Source: Owenia fusiformis
Lineage: Eukaryota; Annelida; Polychaeta; Sabellida; Oweniidae
Assembly (NCBI GenBank): GCA_903813345.2
Contig: CAIIXF020000006.1
Coordinates: forward strand, 29,864,024 to 29,928,023
Direction of reading: 5' to 3'
DNA: 64,000 nucleotides
Shown here: one piece after another, positions 34,325-47,500 of the stretch
How the letters are laid out: each line of letters opens with the position of its first letter
Position numbering within the stretch: the stretch's first letter is position 1
Position numbers and translations under genes: made by a program
Notes under the pieces: model-generated
The model's input: only the letters and a program-made list of their open reading frames with translations
Databases searched by the model: none
Told to the model about the DNA's origin: nothing

Positions 34325-35117
34325 CGAGGGTTGCCCCAGAAGTAATGCACTATATGCTCTAACTTTCTTTAATATGCTTCAATTCAGCTGAAATGTGGTA
34401 TATATTGCAAGTGAAGCGTTATCTGTTATATTCTGACGTTTCAGCATTTAACGTTGATGTTATGTCTTAATATAGTTGCTATAGCAACACAGGGTTAGGG
34501 ATGGATGGGGCATTTACCAATTTTTCTACTCATGAAAAGCACTAAAGTGTTATTCTATTTACATTTTTTGCATATAAATCATGACATTTAAAATAGCATT
34601 TAGATGTCATTATGCCACAGTTCAATAGTCACAAATTCAAGTTTAGTCACAGTTAATAAATTGCAAAAATGGCTGCAATTCTAAAACACGATAAGAAGGC
34701 CTTGCGTTCCGTTGCCCAATTTCATACTTCACTTGGAGTTCACAGCTACACACACTTTTGCTCTTATGAAGAAAGTATATAAGGAGTGATAGCAAATGCT
34801 ACAAATTGAGGTGGCAGAACAGAAAATGATGACTGGACCTCGGATAACAAAAAGCTTATACAAGATGGTATTTGTTGATTAATTATTTCATATTTTCAAT
34901 TTTTTATTTGTTTTGACGTGACAAAAAGAACTGCCCAGTGCCCACCCTACCGAAACTCACTAACTTGATTCTGTTATAACATCAATTTACTTTTATCAAT
35001 AGACTTGAAACTTTATACAATCAAAATATCTTCAAAGATCACTGAAAATTTCATGGAAAAATATTGAGTGTTGATAAAGTAAGAGTAAATAGAGCATTAC
35101 TTGTGGGACAACCCTCG
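34325..35117. mobile_element. Mariner-type element, 793 bp
   Basis: Termini CGAGGGTTGCCCCAGAAGTAATGC-like (shown in part) and GCATTACTTGTGGGACAACC plus CTCG lie inside TA (34323-34324, 35118-35119). A short AAILKHDKKALRSVAQFH-like reading near 34672 may be transposase debris, but it is not recognisable. It ends about 180 bp before the TTLL start codon. Confidence 0.75.
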
Positions 35118-35119
35118 TA

Positions 35120-35297
35120 CAATACCGGCGCCGTCGATGGTTAGGCGTGTGTTTATCGATTGCTCGATTAGCTCATTGATCGCGTAGTCTTACATATTTA
35201 CTGAGCGACCAACATGGCGGATTAAGTTTTTTGAAAAGAAAAATAATTTCCAAGAAAAACACACATTAGGAGTTGTTGAGTATTATGACGAAGAAGA
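35120..35297 (+). promoter_or_regulatory. Probable promoter/5' UTR of the TTLL gene with two uORFs
   Basis: AACATGGCGG at 35211-35220 resembles a YY1-type initiator element and contains a four-codon uORF (ATG GCG GAT TAA, from 35214). A second uORF starts at 35285 and its TAA overlaps the first codons of the main frame. Both could damp translation. The transcription start is not determinable. Confidence 0.45.
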
Positions 35298-35534
35298 ATG
35301 AATAATATGGATGAAGTAAAATTGGAGCCCATTTTGACGAGACCCCGTCGACAAATGAGTGATTCTAAGCAGAAAAAATGGAACAAAAGTGGGCGTGGTA
35401 AAATTGAGCATCCACAACTTGTGAAAGCTGCATTGCCAAGAAAGAAAACGTCCATTGTGACGGTTGATACGTCAAAAGCAAAATCTAATCTGGATGTTGT
35501 TAGATCTTGCCTTCGTGAACTCGGATGGAGAGAG
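35298..35534 (+). CDS. TTLL11: TTLL gene exon 1
   Basis: It encodes the basic N-terminus and the TVDTSKAKSNLDVVRSCLRE helix that opens the TTL fold. The donor GAG|GTAGGT at 35534/35535 leaves phase 0. A second ATG three codons in is an alternative start. Confidence 0.8.
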
Positions 35535-38500
35535 GTAGGTTAAGGTACAGCTGGAAAATAACATTATGGGGAAAAAATTGCTATAGACCTACAGTGGGGG
35601 ACATAAAGAATTACAAAACCTATGGAAATTACATGTTGTCGCATATGTAATAAATTCTTACCTCAGTGTATTCAGTGCTCTTTTTTCTCCGTCATAGTAA
35701 GTCCAGATATAGTGGAATTTGTGTCCATAATGACAAATAAGAACTTAAAAATTTGATGTGGAATTCACATGTTAATGCCGACTCTTCAAATGTTGAGGTG
35801 ATTTTGGAGCCAGATTACGCCGCAATGTGGGTTGGCTCCCAGAATGCAACATGACACGTGTCGGCTTTCAAAATGCCATTCCGCCGTTTTGAAATACGTC
35901 ACGAATAAATAAGGTTACTTGATGTTGCATTCTGGGAGTCAATCCTCCTTGGATCACAACATGGGCATTCAACTAGATGGCGATTCATGAAAACATTAGT
36001 CCGATTTGGTAGGGATTTATCCATCATTTGCAGGTATGAGGCTTTGGATTCATTTATTGTGCTACTTAAAGTGGATGGGAATTATTTTTCTACCACTTGG
36101 GAGAGTTTGAGACATGAAACTTAGAATTTAGCTCATTGTGACAACTTTTGAGGGTTGAGATTTATTTTTGTCCCCCACTTTACAGTACATGTACATGTAC
36201 AGTAGACTACTTGTATCTGCACATGTTATTTTCTGGTACAAAATAAGTATGAAGGCATGTGTGTAATTCCTTCCTTTTTTCAGGAAAGTATCATTACATT
36301 GTCTACTTTTAGTAAACCTGGAAACAGGTCAGTCAGGAAACTTCAAAATAAAATTTGTAGAAATAGAAAGCGTAAAATATTAGAATTTCCGAGACCCTAT
36401 CTGTTGCAAGACTTAAATGTATGCCTGGCACAACCGTCACCATGTTATTACAGTGATTTTAAGTTTCGCAAGGATCCTGCCATAACCATGGTAGTATTAT
36501 CATGATAGCCTGGTATAACCATGACAATGCTATATTATAGTGCATGGTCTGTCATGACCGTAGTAATGTTAAAGCCTGATATAACAATGCTATACTATAT
36601 TGCAAGGCCTGTTATGACCGTGGTAATGTTAAAGCACAATATGACCGTGACATTGGTTATAGTAACATTAAATAGCATGAGAATACTGTAATACTGTAAT
36701 GAAAAGTATTATCGTTTATCTACCTTAAATATGTACATGTAAATCTAGACTACTACTACTACATGTACTAACTTAACTCATAATTCATTTCCACATACTA
36801 TAATCTCATTCAAGAACGTGAACATTGTCATGGTCATATCAGGCTTTAACATTACCACAGTCATGACAGGCCTTAATTACAACCATTGCCACAGTCATAT
36901 AAGGCTCTAACATTACCACGGTCATGAAAGGCCTTGCAATATAATATAATATAGCATTGTCACGGTTATACCAGGCTTTCACGATAACAATACCACGGTC
37001 ATGGCAGAATCCTTGTGAAACTTAAAAACACTGAATAACATTGTCACGGTTGTGCCAGGCATAATAGTAATAGATAGATAGATGCAATAGATAGCATGTG
37101 GAATTTCCTGGAGTTCGCATTGAACTCTTACCAGATTTACTAAAAGAAGACAATGTAATAATACTTTCCTGAAAAAAGCAAGGAAATTAACACATGCCTT
37201 CATACTTTATTTTGTACCAGAAAATAACATGTACAGGTATAGCATATTTTTTTCCCAAAATGTTAATTTCCAGCTGAACCTTAGGCTCAGAGCCCGGGAG
37301 TTCACTGTATATAAACCTTGACGGGGATCCTTGGCTCAGGTGGGGTACCTTTTTTGACATTTGGCATGGCATTGGACCCAAATTTTAGGATCTGGTACAT
37401 GTATGAGAATGTACCCCAATTATGACTTTTGAGGTATGACAATGTGGGGACAATGTTCAGGTTTTTCCACTTTCTGGTAGCCTATGATAATGGTCGTGGA
37501 AAATATTGTATCCCTCACTTGTGGTATGGAATTGGTCTAGTAGTTACAGATATCCTTAATTTGAGGTTGTTTTGGATCATTTTCCTTAAAAATCTGCCTC
37601 CTTCTGGGGTCATTAGACATTTTGAATGGGTTTGGTCTTTTATCTGGATATTTGGTATGGCAGTGGTCCTATATTTGGGCATTTGGTATGGTATTGGTCT
37701 TATATTTGAACATTTGGTATGAGTTTTATTATGTCACCACCAAAAGTGGTGACATATTGTTATGGTCTCCGTTTTTTTTATGTCACCACCAAAAGTGGTG
37801 ACATATTGTTATGGTCTCCGTTTTTTTTCCGACGGCGGTTGGTGGTTGGAGGTTGGAGGTTGGCGTCCGGCGTCCGGCAACTTCCTATAACTTAACAAAT
37901 ACTGTTTAGACTGACTTCAATTTTTTTCTAAATCATCTACATGTTCTCAGAAGTTCAAATCTGACTTTAGATTTGACATTTGACCTTCAATGACCTTCTC
38001 AAGGTCAAAAAGGTCTTTTTTCAACTTGCTTCACATTGACTAATTTTTTTTTCAAAATCATCTACATGTTCTCAGAAATTCAAATCTGACTTTAGATTTG
38101 ACTTTAGATTTGACATTTGACCTTCAAATCTGACTTTAAATTTGACATTTGACCTTCAATGACCTTCTCAAGGTCAAAAAAGGTCAAAAAGGTCTGTTTT
38201 CAACTTGCTTCAAATTGACTAAAAATTTTTTTCAAAATCATCTACATGTTCTCAGAAATTCAAATCTGACTTTAGATTTGACATTTGACCTTCAATGACC
38301 TTCTCAAGGTCAAAAAAGGTCTGTTTTCAACTTGCTTCAAATTGACTAAAAAAAATTTCAAAATCGTCTACATGTTCTCAGAAATTCAAATCCGACTTTA
38401 GATTTGACATTTGACCTTCAATGACCTTCTCAATGTCAAAAAAGGTCAAAAAGGTATTTTTTCATCTTGCTTCAAATTGACTAAATTTTTTTTTCAAAAT

Positions 38501-41500
38501 CATCTACATGTTCTCAGAAATTCAAATATGACTTAAGATTTGACTTAGATTTGACATTTGACCTTCAATGACCTTCTCAAGGTCAAAAAAGGTCAAAAAG
38601 GTCTTTTTTCAACTTGCTTCAAATTGACTAATTTTTTTTTTCAAAATCATCTACATGTTCTCAGAAATTCAAATCTGACTTTAGATTTGACATTTGACCT
38701 TTAATGACCTTCTCAAGGTCAAAAAGGTCTGTTTTCAACTTGCTTCAAATTGACCAAATTTTTTTTTCAAAATCATCTACATCTTTTCAGAAGTTCAAAT
38801 TTGACTTTACAAGTTCTCAGAAGTTCAAATCTGACTCTAGATTTGACCTTTGACCTTCAATGACCTTCTCAAGGTCAAAAAGGTCTTTTTTCAACTTGCT
38901 TCAAATTGACTAAAAAATCTTTTCAAAATCATCTACGTGTTCTCAGAAGTTCAAATCTGACTTTAGATTTGACTTAAGATTTGACATTTGACCTTCAATG
39001 ACCTAACTAGGTGGTGACATTTTGTCATGTTAATGCCTTGTTTTAGTTGGTATGGGAACACATTGAAATTTGACAGATTGGTATGGGAGCATATTATATC
39101 TGGGGGTTCAGCCTAGGACCCGCGATGAAATTTATATACAGTGAACCCCCAACAAAAGAAACATATACTTGTACAATTAAACTTCGTCTTGCATTTGAGA
39201 CAACATGTACTTATTTGAAATTAGAAAGAAACTTTTTCTCTATACTAACATGCAAGATAATAAGGTACTGTACATGTACTAATCTACAATTTTATTTGCA
39301 GTATCCATTTGGTCGCCGTGATTTTCCATGTGATATCTACTGGAACACTGCAACCTATCAAGACAGTGGAGATGTGTGTTCGGGTAAAGTTAATAAGTTT
39401 CCAGGTAAAGAACATTGTTAAACCCAATATATACCAATGGGGCACGGTGAGACCTCCACAGACTTAGCATTGCATGAGACACCATGGGGCAAAGTCACTG
39501 AGGTCCATGGGGCAAGGTTGGACTTCATGGGGCAAGTGGGATTTTGCTCGATGTATGTTGGGCTTCATAGACCAAGCCTTGAAGCTAAATAGATAAACTT
39601 TTTAGAAATGCAGTGTTTGATCCCGCAACTTCTTTAATTTCTGAAATCCTAGACTCACAGTATTAAACTTCATTGGTTCAGTTTGTGGTAGTGGATGTAT
39701 AGTACATTTGTACTGATAAATATTGAAATTTATTTTGATTTCATTTACTTCCAGGTATGTCTGAGTTGTTGAATAAGATTAATCTGACAAGGGCTTTAGA
39801 TTTACTTACTCAACTTGTCCCTGAGGAATTTGACTTTTATCCAGAGACTTGGTTTTTACCACAGCAATACTTTCAGTTTAGTGCAACAGTGAAATCCAGA
39901 ATGGAAAAAGATCCTAAATATAGTCCAACATTTATTGTTAAACCTGATGAAGGATCTCAGGGGGAGGGAATCTACTTGATTAAAGATCCTGTTGACTATG
40001 TTATGAATCAACGGAATCATGTCGTCCAGGAATATTTATCAAAACCCCTGTTGATTGAACGAATGAAATTTGATCTACGGGTGTATGTAGTATTAGCATC
40101 AATTGAACCTTTGGAAATATATATCTGCAAAGATGGATTGGCACGATTTTGCACTGTACCATACTCAAAACCAACTTGGAAGAATCTCGATGAACATTAC
40201 ATGCATCTTACAAATTATTCACTCAATAAACACAGCTCAACTTATGTACATACAGACAGTGAGGACAATGGGAGTAAAAGATCTTTAACGAGTGTATTAA
40301 GACAATTGGAAGACTCAGGATATAACGTAACACATCTCTGTACAGAAATTGAGAGGCTTATTATTAAGACTACACTCGCTATTGCTCCTGAGTTGAAGAT
40401 ACATTACCGTGCTGCTGTACCCATTGGAAAAGCAGGGCCTACATGTTTTCAGGTATGTGAGCTAGTTAACCAAGCAGTTGAGGGATTTTGTAAAGTTTGT
40501 TGTTCAATATTTAGTGCAATATAAAGAGAAATGACTTAAAAAAAAAAGCTGAACATTTTGTTCTTATATGGTAGGGAACATGGACAATAATGTTTACTGT
40601 ACAATGTGTCCATAAAGTCTCTTTACAATTACAATAAAAAATAGCGTCAAAAATGCAAATGATAAACATCAAAAATCTCTGACAGAATAGGTATTTGTAT
40701 TTTGTTTTTCAATAGTATAACATGAATTATGTAATGAAAAATGAATAATGACATCATATTTCTGGCATTAAGTTCCCCCTCCCCCACGAATTATGTATTC
40801 CATAATTAATAACAACATCATATTTCTGGCATTAAGTTCCCCCCTCCCCCACGGATTATGTATTCCATAATGAATAATGACATCATATTTCTGGCATTAA
40901 GTGCCCCCCTCTACCACAAATTATGTATTTCACAATGGCATCATATTTTTGGCATTAAGTTCCCGCCTCCCCCATGAATTATGTATTTCATAATGAATAA
41001 TGACATCATATTTCTGACATTAAGCCCCCCCCCCCTCCCCCCCATGAATTATGTATTTCATAAGAAATAATGACATCATATTTCTGACATTAAGTTGCTC
41101 CCACGAATTATGTATTTCATGATGAATAATGACATCATATTTCTGGCATTAAGTTCCCCCTCCCCCCACGAATTATGTATTTCATAATGAATAATGACAT
41201 CATATTTCTGGCATTAAGCCCCCCCCCCTCCCCCCATGAATTATGTATTTCATAATGAATAATGACATCATATTTCTGGCATTAAGTTTCCCCCTCCTCC
41301 CACGAATTATGTATTTCATAATGAATCATATTTCTGGCATTAAGTTCACCCTCCCCCCACAAATTATGTATTTCATAAGGAATAATGACATCATATTTCT
41401 GCTCAACCCCCCTTACCCCACCTTAATCCATTCCCTCAGTTCAAAGACAAATAACTAAATGCTGTATTCCAGATCTTGGGCTTTGATATCCTACTGTTAG

Positions 41501-44500
41501 AAGACCTTAAACCAATCTTACTTGAGGTGAACTCTGGTCCAAGTCTACGCATTGATTACGAGCAAGAAGTGGCCAGCGGTGTTTATGAGCGTGTTATCAG
41601 TGCAATTGATGATGAGATCAAACATCCATTAGTCCGTGACACACTCTTGCTTATTGCTCCTAAAAATAAATTAAAGAAAAGGTAGGTACAGTGTAGTAAT
41701 ACCTGTAAAGTGGAACACATCTGGAAGAAGAACATCTCCATAAAAAAAGTAATAAAATCTCCATAAGTAGTGTACTTCAAAGTCATCTTAACAATTAACT
41801 AATGTAAAGTTAAAGGCAGAATCATATCTATAGGGGTTGAACAATTTCACATTATTCCTGTCCCCATTCTCATGTTTAGTATTCCCAGATTACATCCAGT
41901 ATTGAGAATAGATGGTGCTCACTTCACAGAAACATGTATAACTGTACATGTGAGCTAATCAAACTAAAGTAATGTACATATGTGGCATATACTACTATTA
42001 TCTATAGTATACAGTGAAACCTGTTAAGTGGAACACCTGTTTATGGAACACTTTACTGAGTCCCAAGACCAACTGACTTGACCAACTGACTTAATATTTA
42101 ATGAGCCTTTATAAGTGGAACACCTACCAAGTGGAACAATTTTTAGAGATATCATAGGTCTTCCGCTGAGATAGGTTTTACTGTAATCTAAAAGGGAAAC
42201 AATGCATGGTCAGAAGACTCATATTCTATTCAGTTAACTTTCTAGATAAGAATTGCATTGCTTCATCATCTCTCTTTGTAACATGTTTAGATTCCCAGCA
42301 CCACCAATAATTTATTTGCTTTATTACAAGTCAAATTAGTCAAAGTATTGTGTAACTTGTACACTCCCCTCCCTAAGTAAAGACTGCATACACTCCCGTC
42401 CCTAAGTAAAGACTGCATTCACTCCCCTCCCTAAGTAAAGACTGCATACACTCCCCTTCTTAAGTAAAGACTACATACACTCCCCTCCCTAAGTAAAGAC
42501 TGAATACACTCCCCTTCCTAAGTAAAGACTACATACACTCTCCTTCCTAAGTAAAGACTACATTCACTCCCCTCCCTATGTAAAGACTGCATACACTCCC
42601 CTTCCTAAGTAAAGACTACATACACTCCACTCCCTAAGTAAAGACTGAATACACTCCCCTTCCTAAGTAAAGACTACATACACTCCCCTCCCTAAGTAAA
42701 GACTACATACACTCCCCTCCCTAAGTAAAGACTGAATACACTCCCCTTCCTAAGTAAAGACTGAATACACTCCCCTTCCTAAGTAAAGACTACATACACT
42801 CTCCTTCCTAAGTAAAGACTACATTCACTCCCCTCCCTATGTAAAGACTGCATACACTCCCCTTCCTAAGTAAAGACTACATACACTCCACTCCCTAAGT
42901 AAAGACTGAATACACTCCCCTTCCTAAGTAAAGACTACATACACTCCCCTCCCTAAGTAAAGACTACATACACTCCCCTCCCTAAGTAAAGACTGAATAC
43001 ACTCCCCTTTATATGTTTGGCAACAGGAAATCCCATTTGGCTCATTTGGATAGTGTGTTTTGGTTTAAACCTTAATTTTGTTCCTAAGTTCAACCTTCAA
43101 AGCAGGTGTCCAGAGGGGTCATTCATCAAGCTATCGCAAGCACATCGCAAGCCTGCGATGTCGCAAGGGCCCTTTTAAGCGATTACGTCCTATTCATCAA
43201 TATCGTGCGACTACGATCGGTAGAATTTTCTGCGACGTCGCAGTGAAATACCCCTAAAATGGCCCAAATTTAAGCGACCGGTGGTACCCAGTCGCAGTGA
43301 TTTAAGTTCAAGAAAAATGTCTTAAATTAATTGAATTTCTTTATGAAATTATACGGAAATTCTAGGACGTACAGTTAGATATTCGATCCATGATATATTA
43401 AAATTGCACAACATATGCATTATGTTTAACATGTTTGTGATGCTATCAAAAACAGCTAGTTTTTGGCTTGTATTTTTAAGTATTTCACCGTGCGACCGGT
43501 CGCAGTGATTGTGCGTTACACGTGGTTTGAACCCACGTGACTGTACCCACTCAGTATCCATCAATATCACATTGTCAATCTTGCATGACGTGTTTAATAC
43601 TCTATTAGCAGCGTTTATTCATTCAAAATGGCGCAACTGGTGGTTGATTTCCACCGCAACACTTTACCTAGAGAATGCGTATTTAGAGATCGTACAGATC
43701 CTCTTCAAATATACGATGATGTGGACCTTATTTTGCGATATCGCATGCCTAGGTTAACCATTATAAAACTTTACGAAATGATACAAGAGGATCTCGAAAG
43801 GATAACAAACACGTGTACAAGCACGTACACGTGCTAATCACTGCGACTGGTCGCAGGGACATCGCAGACTGCGATTTGTTAATGAATAGGTCGCAGTCGC
43901 AGTCACTGCGACGTCGCACGTCGCAGTGATTGCGATAGCTTGATGAATGACCCCTCTGAATCCCTACCTCCTTCTTAGAAAGAAGATATTATGGGTCATG
44001 GAGCTCTGCGTTCGAAGGATGTCCTAAGTAACAAATTAACCTCTTGAATCCCAGGCTCTAAAATCGGTTGAAACCAGAGATTTATTTCATTTTTGCCACC
44101 TTTTGACATTTTACTACATACATATACAACTTAAGATGCTCAAATTAGTAAAATTAGATGGCAGAGATCATTTCTACACGTTTTAAAACAATTTTTGTGT
44201 AAATTGGATGAAAATTATTCAAATGAGAGCAATTTTTGTGAAAAACTTTGTGACGGATTTTCTCGTCCTTCTGGGTTTCAAGGTCATTTCTGAGGTGACG
44301 AGAAATCTCGTCATTCTGGGTAGTCAAGAGGTTAAGTTGGAAATTACCGGTTGTTATTTGTTTTAAAATTGCCAAACATATTAACAGGACTTATCATGTA
44401 CATGTAATCCATAAGAGGACTTCTTGTTGCCAAACATTGTTGAGCAGAATAAGCTTACCTTATAACATATTTCCACTATAGGGTGAAGAGGGACGCAAAC

Positions 44501-47500
44501 TCCATTGAAACTTTAGAATCTCCTATTGAAGATGATCAAGAAATCCAGAAATATCCTGAAGAGTCATGTTTGGAACAGATCTTCCCTGCCAAATACGGGC
44601 CGGAATACAACTGGTTACGGATTCTAGAGCGCGTTTCAGCAATTTATCAACTCTGCTTGGGAGTTAAAGGCACAGTCAGCTGTAAAATGGGGCTCACTGG
44701 ATTTAGGGCTTTCACCAGGTATTGTTTCTTGTACACACATTCTACTCACAATCAGATGTGCAACATTACTTATAAAACAATGGCACTCCTATGTTCTTGA
44801 CAGTGTTGGTACTGTCACAAAAAGGAAGCAGGCGAAATGCTTGAAACAGGGGGCGAAAAGGCCAAAATTATTGTAATGGTTGAAATGAATAAGAATCTGA
44901 AAGCAGCTTAGGCAATTTGATTGAAATGCTTGAAACAGGCGCAAGCAGCGAAACAGTAATTTCATTTTTCAAAATATATTGATTGAAAAGATTGAAACAG
45001 TTGAAAAGCCCTTGCGAAATGCTTGAAAAGAAAAACGTGCATGTTTTTTTTTCTTTTCAATCATTACAGCCAATTCTTCATGAATTGGTCTTATGATTGA
45101 AATGCTTATAATGGCGAAACAGGCGCAAACTTTTAATCAAATTCAAAAGCAAATCAATTGAAATGCTCGAAATGACGCAAGCATTGAAAAGTAGGAAATA
45201 ATGCAAGAATTGAAATGATTGAACTGATTGAAACAATATTGAAATAATTGAAATGATTGAAACGCTATTTACAGTGTATACAAGGCTTAAGAAATGTACA
45301 GATGCATCATATCAGTTAAAATGTATACATTAAAGTTAAGATGTCATGATGCCTATAAAAAACATTGTAAGAACATCATGAAAGAGTAGGCTGAGTTCAA
45401 ATAGTAGATTGCACCTCGAATTAATTCATAGGCTGAGGGCGATAGAAATAATTTTTGAATAAAGATGGCATGGTAATCTATCTATGTTTCTTTATAATTC
45501 TCTTAAAGAAAAAGATAGATCGGATTCTGCAGCCAGTCACATAGAAAGGGGGGAGGGCTCGGGTGTTTAAGCTAACCCCCTCCTAGCCTAAAATTTTTTC
45601 AAACTTGTGCAGTTTTTCGTTTTTCACCCATTCTGAGCACTTGATTTTTGCCATTTTTGGGCCAAAGTTGTCAAAAGTGAACCTCCTGGAATTTTTTCAA
45701 AAGTGTACAAATCCTGTGACAAAGTGGCAAATCCTGGCTACAGGCTTGTGCTGCCATTTTTATATTGGCCCAAAACTTATGAATTAAGTCAAGCTTATTT
45801 TCTTGTAATTTTCTGACATCACAAACTGACTTGGATACAGTTGATATTGACACCATGTCTATTTGCATTGTAGGAGGGGTAAGCTGACATCATGAACTGA
45901 ATTGTGTGGAGTTGATATTGACACAATGTTTATTTGTATTGTAGGAGGTGTAAGCTGACATCACAAACTGAATTGAGTGCAGTTGATATTGACACCATGT
46001 TTATTTGTATTATAGGAGGTGTAAGCTGACATCACAAACTGAATTGATTACAGTTGATATTGACACCATATTTATTTGTATTGTAGTAGGTGTAAGCTGA
46101 CATCACAAACTGAATTGAGTACAGTTGATATTGACACCATGTCTATTTGTATTGTAAGAAGTGTAAGATTACATCAAAAACTGAATTGAGTACTGAAATT
46201 GACATCTTTTACATTGAGTTGAGTGTGACATCGTGCATGCTTATTTGTACAGTAGAGTACAGTTGATATTGACACCTTGTCTCTTTGTAATGTAGGAGGT
46301 GTAAGCTGACATCACACACTGAATTGAGTACAGTTGAAATTAACACCATGTATATTTGTACTGTAAGAGGTGTAAGCTGACATCACAAAATGAATTGAGT
46401 TCAGTTGATATTGACACCATGTCTATTTGTATTTAGGAGGTGTAAGCTGACATCACAAACTGAATTGAGTACAGCTGAAATTGACATCTTGTACATTGAG
46501 TTGATGAAGAAATGGGACATGTCTCCTGATAAGGATAGAAACCTCACTCAAGGTAGGTTTCTGTTAGGCTGGTCAATCTATTTTTTGTCAGAAGTAATTT
46601 GAAAAGTTTAAAGGTTTAGACCTTCTTTATCCCCCTCTTCCATAAAGCTTGATATTGAAATGACATTTGTGTGAAATGAGTCGCTACTTTTATTTGAAAT
46701 TTTGTCATCAAACAAAATTATTTGGGAATTTGGAAATAAGTTATATAGTATTTGACCTGGCCACCTAATACAGGGTGGTCAAAAAATGGAACCCTTGCAC
46801 CATTTTCCTCATATATTTGTCATTTTAAGAAATTACTCCCTGATATTTTGCACATTTGCACATTATTCAATTTCCTACCAGCTTACTTTATTTCACAATG
46901 TTACAACACTTTACAGAACATGCCCTAGTGGCCACTATTGCGCTGTCAGGCCACCTGCACTCGTCGTCCAAAATGTCCCTACCTGTGGAAATTGAATGAT
47001 GTACAACCAAATGTGTGAAATATAAGGGAGAAATTCTTTAAAATGATATTAGGAAAATGCAGGGTTTCAATTTTTTGACCACCCTGTAACTCTTACAGGT
47101 AGGCCTAATTAATGAAAGGCAATATGATTCAATTTGGTCATCTTTCCACCCACAAATATTGAGTTTAGAATGAATAAACAGAATATTGAATCATTTTATA
47201 TTTATTTTAGGTCTTTGTTATCAAGGTTTTATGGAGGGATTCCTGCAAATTGCACATAAGAAATTTCCATCATCCAACAAACTTGACACGGTAGAACAAT
47301 TAATTGATTACTGTGAATCAAATTTGGAACTTCATAATTACCGCCTTGGCTCATCCATCCTTCCAAGGGTGCCCTTAACGAAAGCAGAGCGCAGAATGGA
47401 CGAATTAAAAAACATTTATGGTAATGTTCCAAGTAGTTTAAAACGACCAGAATATTTCTTGGATTATCAAAGTTTTCCTGTAGAGAGTCTAAGGAATCAC

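Noticed and set aside
36257-36505. 82-codon frame after a TTTTTTCAG, considered as an extra TTLL exon
   Set aside because: It lies in the arm of a fold-back, has no TTLL similarity, and exon 1 joins exon 2 in phase without it.
42355-43012. 29-bp regular repeats as a CRISPR array
   Set aside because: There are no unique spacers, the units abut directly, and the context is an animal intron.
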